Source: Coprococcus sp. (GTDB lineage Bacteria; Bacillota; Clostridia; Lachnospirales; Lachnospiraceae). Taken from it: DNA of 6,046 bases. The stretch spans positions 1-6,046 of the forward strand of contig JAEDGN010000095.1 in assembly GCA_016297495.1 (NCBI GenBank). The letters are read 5' to 3'. Every line of letters starts with the position of its first letter. Position 1 is the first letter of the stretch. The notes under the pieces were generated by a model that was given only the letters and a program-made list of their open reading frames with translations, did no database searches and had not been told where the DNA came from. Positions 4,721 through 6,046 of the stretch are shown here, in pieces. The translations under genes and the position numbers were made by a program.

Positions 4721-5575
4721 ATGGAAATATTACTGAATGGACATCGGACTGAGACGGATGCTGCAGATATGGTGCAGCTCAAGCGACAGGTATACGGGGA
4801 TTTTGGACTGGATGCGGATGCCTGCAAAAAATGTATCTGGATTGTGGAAGGATTTCAGACGGATGAAAATCTGCCTTTAAGGGAAGGGATGACAGTCAAC
4901 TGGATTCAGAAGGGAATATTTCCGCCTAAGGAAGAAATGGAAAGTATGCTCTGTGCAAGGCATACACCCCATGTTTACGAAAAAGCAAAAAAAGCCAGGG
5001 TGGCTGTCGCAGGACTTGGCGGACTTGGTTCCAATATTGCGGTTATGCTGGCAAGAACAGGTATCGGGCATCTGCATCTCATTGATTTTGATGTGGTGGA
5101 GCCAAGCAATCTGAACAGGCAGCAATATTTTATTGAACATCTTGGCATGTACAAGACGGAAGCCATGAAGGCGCTTTTGTCACATATCAATCCCTACATC
5201 GAGGTAACCATCGATACGGTCAGGATCGATGAATCCAATTGCCTGCAGTTATTTGCAGAGGATGAGATCATCTGCGAAGCCTTTGACAAGGCAGATGCCA
5301 AAGCAATGCTGACAGAGCAGATTCTCTGCTATTGTCCGGATAAGACACTGATCTGCGGTTCAGGTATGGCGGGCTATGGTCCATCCAATACGATTGTAAC
5401 AAAAAAATTAAATCATTATTTTTATATATGCGGCGACGGCATCAGCGGGGCGGGACCTGGACACGGTCTTATGGCTCCGAGAGTGACAGTCTGTGCCGCT
5501 CATCAGGCCAATATGGTGCTTCGCTGTATTCTTGGACTTGATGCGGAAGATAAGGAGGATTCAAATGCAGAATAA
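4721..5575 (+). CDS. thiF: ThiF-family E1-like ThiS adenylyltransferase with N-terminal ThiS-like domain
   Basis: This cytosolic ATP-dependent enzyme activates the C-terminal glycine of ThiS. In the 284-aa product residues 1-65 look like a degenerate ThiS-like beta-grasp domain (MEILLNG at the start, LREGMTVNWIQKG at 53-65) without the Gly-Gly tail. The E1 Rossmann domain follows: nucleotide loop GLGGLGS (98-104), LIDFDVVEPSNLNRQQY (120-136, with Asp124 and Arg133), Lys145 in GMYKTEAM, and AFDKAD with Asp189. The two CxxC zinc pairs of MoeB and the E. coli ThiF type are not seen in the C-terminal part; the only CxxC is CKKC (35-39 region) in the N-terminal domain. This matches the ThiF 'family 2' common in Clostridia. 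It starts one base after thiS and overlaps thiG by 11 bases, so the three are co-translated. Confidence 0.92.
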   Translation: MEILLNGHRTETDAADMVQLKRQVYGDFGLDADACKKCIWIVEGFQTDENLPLREGMTVNWIQKGIFPPKEEMESMLCARHTPHVYEKAKKARVAVAGLGGLGSNIAVMLARTGIGHLHLIDFDVVEPSNLNRQQYFIEHLGMYKTEAMKALLSHINPYIEVTIDTVRIDESNCLQLFAEDEIICEAFDKADAKAMLTEQILCYCPDKTLICGSGMAGYGPSNTIVTKKLNHYFYICGDGISGAGPGHGLMAPRVTVCAAHQANMVLRCILGLDAEDKEDSNAE

Positions 5576-6046
5576 TGATACATGGACATTGGGAGGACAT
5601 ACATTTACATCGAGATTTATTCTCGGATCAGGTAAATATAATCTGAATCTGATCCGGGCAGCGGTGGAGGATGCAGGTGCGCAGATTATTACCCTTGCCC
5701 TGCGCCGTGTCAATACACGAAAAGAAGAAAATATTCTTGATTATATTCCGGAGGGCGTGACCCTGCTGCCGAATACTTCCGGCGCACGAAATGCCGAGGA
5801 AGCTGTACGTCTTGCGAGACTGGCCCGTGAGATGGGATGCGGTGATTTTGTTAAGGTAGAGATCATGCATGATTCCAAATATCTGCTTCCTGACAATTAT
5901 GAGACAGTAAAGGCAACGGAGATTCTTGCAAAAGAGGGCTTTATTGTTATGCCGTATATGTACCCGGATCTGAATGCAGCCAGGGATATGGTCAATGCCG
6001 GTGCAGCCTGCATCATGCCGCTGGCTTCTCCGATCGGTTCCAATAA
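5565..6046 (+). CDS. thiG: ThiG thiazole synthase, N-terminal part
   Basis: ThiG joins 1-deoxy-D-xylulose 5-phosphate, dehydroglycine and sulfur from ThiS-thiocarboxylate to form the thiazole of thiamin. The first 160 codons are present and the gene runs off the right edge (the family is about 255 aa). The sequence shows SRFILGSGKY (16-25), ITLALRRVN (42-50), LLPNTSGARNAEEAVRLARL (67-86), FVKVEIMHD with Lys97 as the Schiff-base lysine, LLPDNYETVKATEILAKEGF and MPLASPIGSN of the phosphate-binding end. An AAGGAGG site at 5552-5558 lies 6 bases before the ATG, inside the 3' end of thiF; the two genes overlap at 5565-5575. Nothing in it looks damaged. thiH is expected next but cannot be seen. Confidence 0.96.
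   Translation, partial: MQNNDTWTLGGHTFTSRFILGSGKYNLNLIRAAVEDAGAQIITLALRRVNTRKEENILDYIPEGVTLLPNTSGARNAEEAVRLARLAREMGCGDFVKVEIMHDSKYLLPDNYETVKATEILAKEGFIVMPYMYPDLNAARDMVNAGAACIMPLASPIGSN

Overview
The window looks like part of a chromosome from a low-to-moderate GC Gram-positive anaerobe, most likely a Clostridia/Lachnospiraceae-type Firmicute. The support is indirect: strong AAGGAGG-type ribosome binding sites, sigma-A-like promoters, an HPr/EI pair of the Gram-positive kind, a DegV-family gene, and a thiS-thiF-thiG order with the ThiF form that carries a ThiS-like N-terminal domain. No mobile element, CRISPR array, rRNA or tRNA is visible.

Layout. (1) At 1-38 (minus) is the first dozen codons of a RidA-like gene with a good promoter and ribosome binding site. 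(2) At 284-2187 (plus) a two-gene PTS operon encodes HPr and enzyme I, the general sugar-PTS phosphorelay. HPr keeps His15 but has Arg where the regulatory Ser46 should be. (3) At 2198-2777 (minus), converging on enzyme I with a 10-base gap, is a broken DegV-family (fatty-acid-binding) gene. It has an extra 7-bp repeat unit that shifts the frame, plus two in-frame internal losses that remove central parts of the fold. Its promoter and ribosome binding site are still intact. (4) At 2961-4304 (plus), divergent from it, is a 447-aa intracellular GH13-like protein. It keeps the catalytic Asp/Glu/Asp positions but lacks most other residues that are near-invariant in GH13. (5) From 4317 to the window end is a thiazole-synthesis operon. 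It has a strong promoter, a short leader with a Fur-box-like dyad and an intrinsic terminator hairpin, then thiS, thiF and thiG, packed almost without gaps; thiG runs off the end.

How the genes work together. Enzyme I and HPr pass phosphate from PEP to sugar-specific EII proteins that are not in this window. ThiF adenylates the C-terminal glycine of ThiS, which becomes the thiocarboxylate sulfur donor, and ThiG uses it to build the thiamin thiazole ring. thiH or another glycine/tyrosine-derived dehydroglycine source is expected just downstream.

The points most worth a second look are the thi leader (Fur-like dyad and terminator between promoter and thiS, with no visible TPP riboswitch), the decayed degV gene with its 7-bp tandem repeat, the GH13-like protein with a stripped active-site shell, and the HPr without Ser46. 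I see no clear evidence of a wholly new system.
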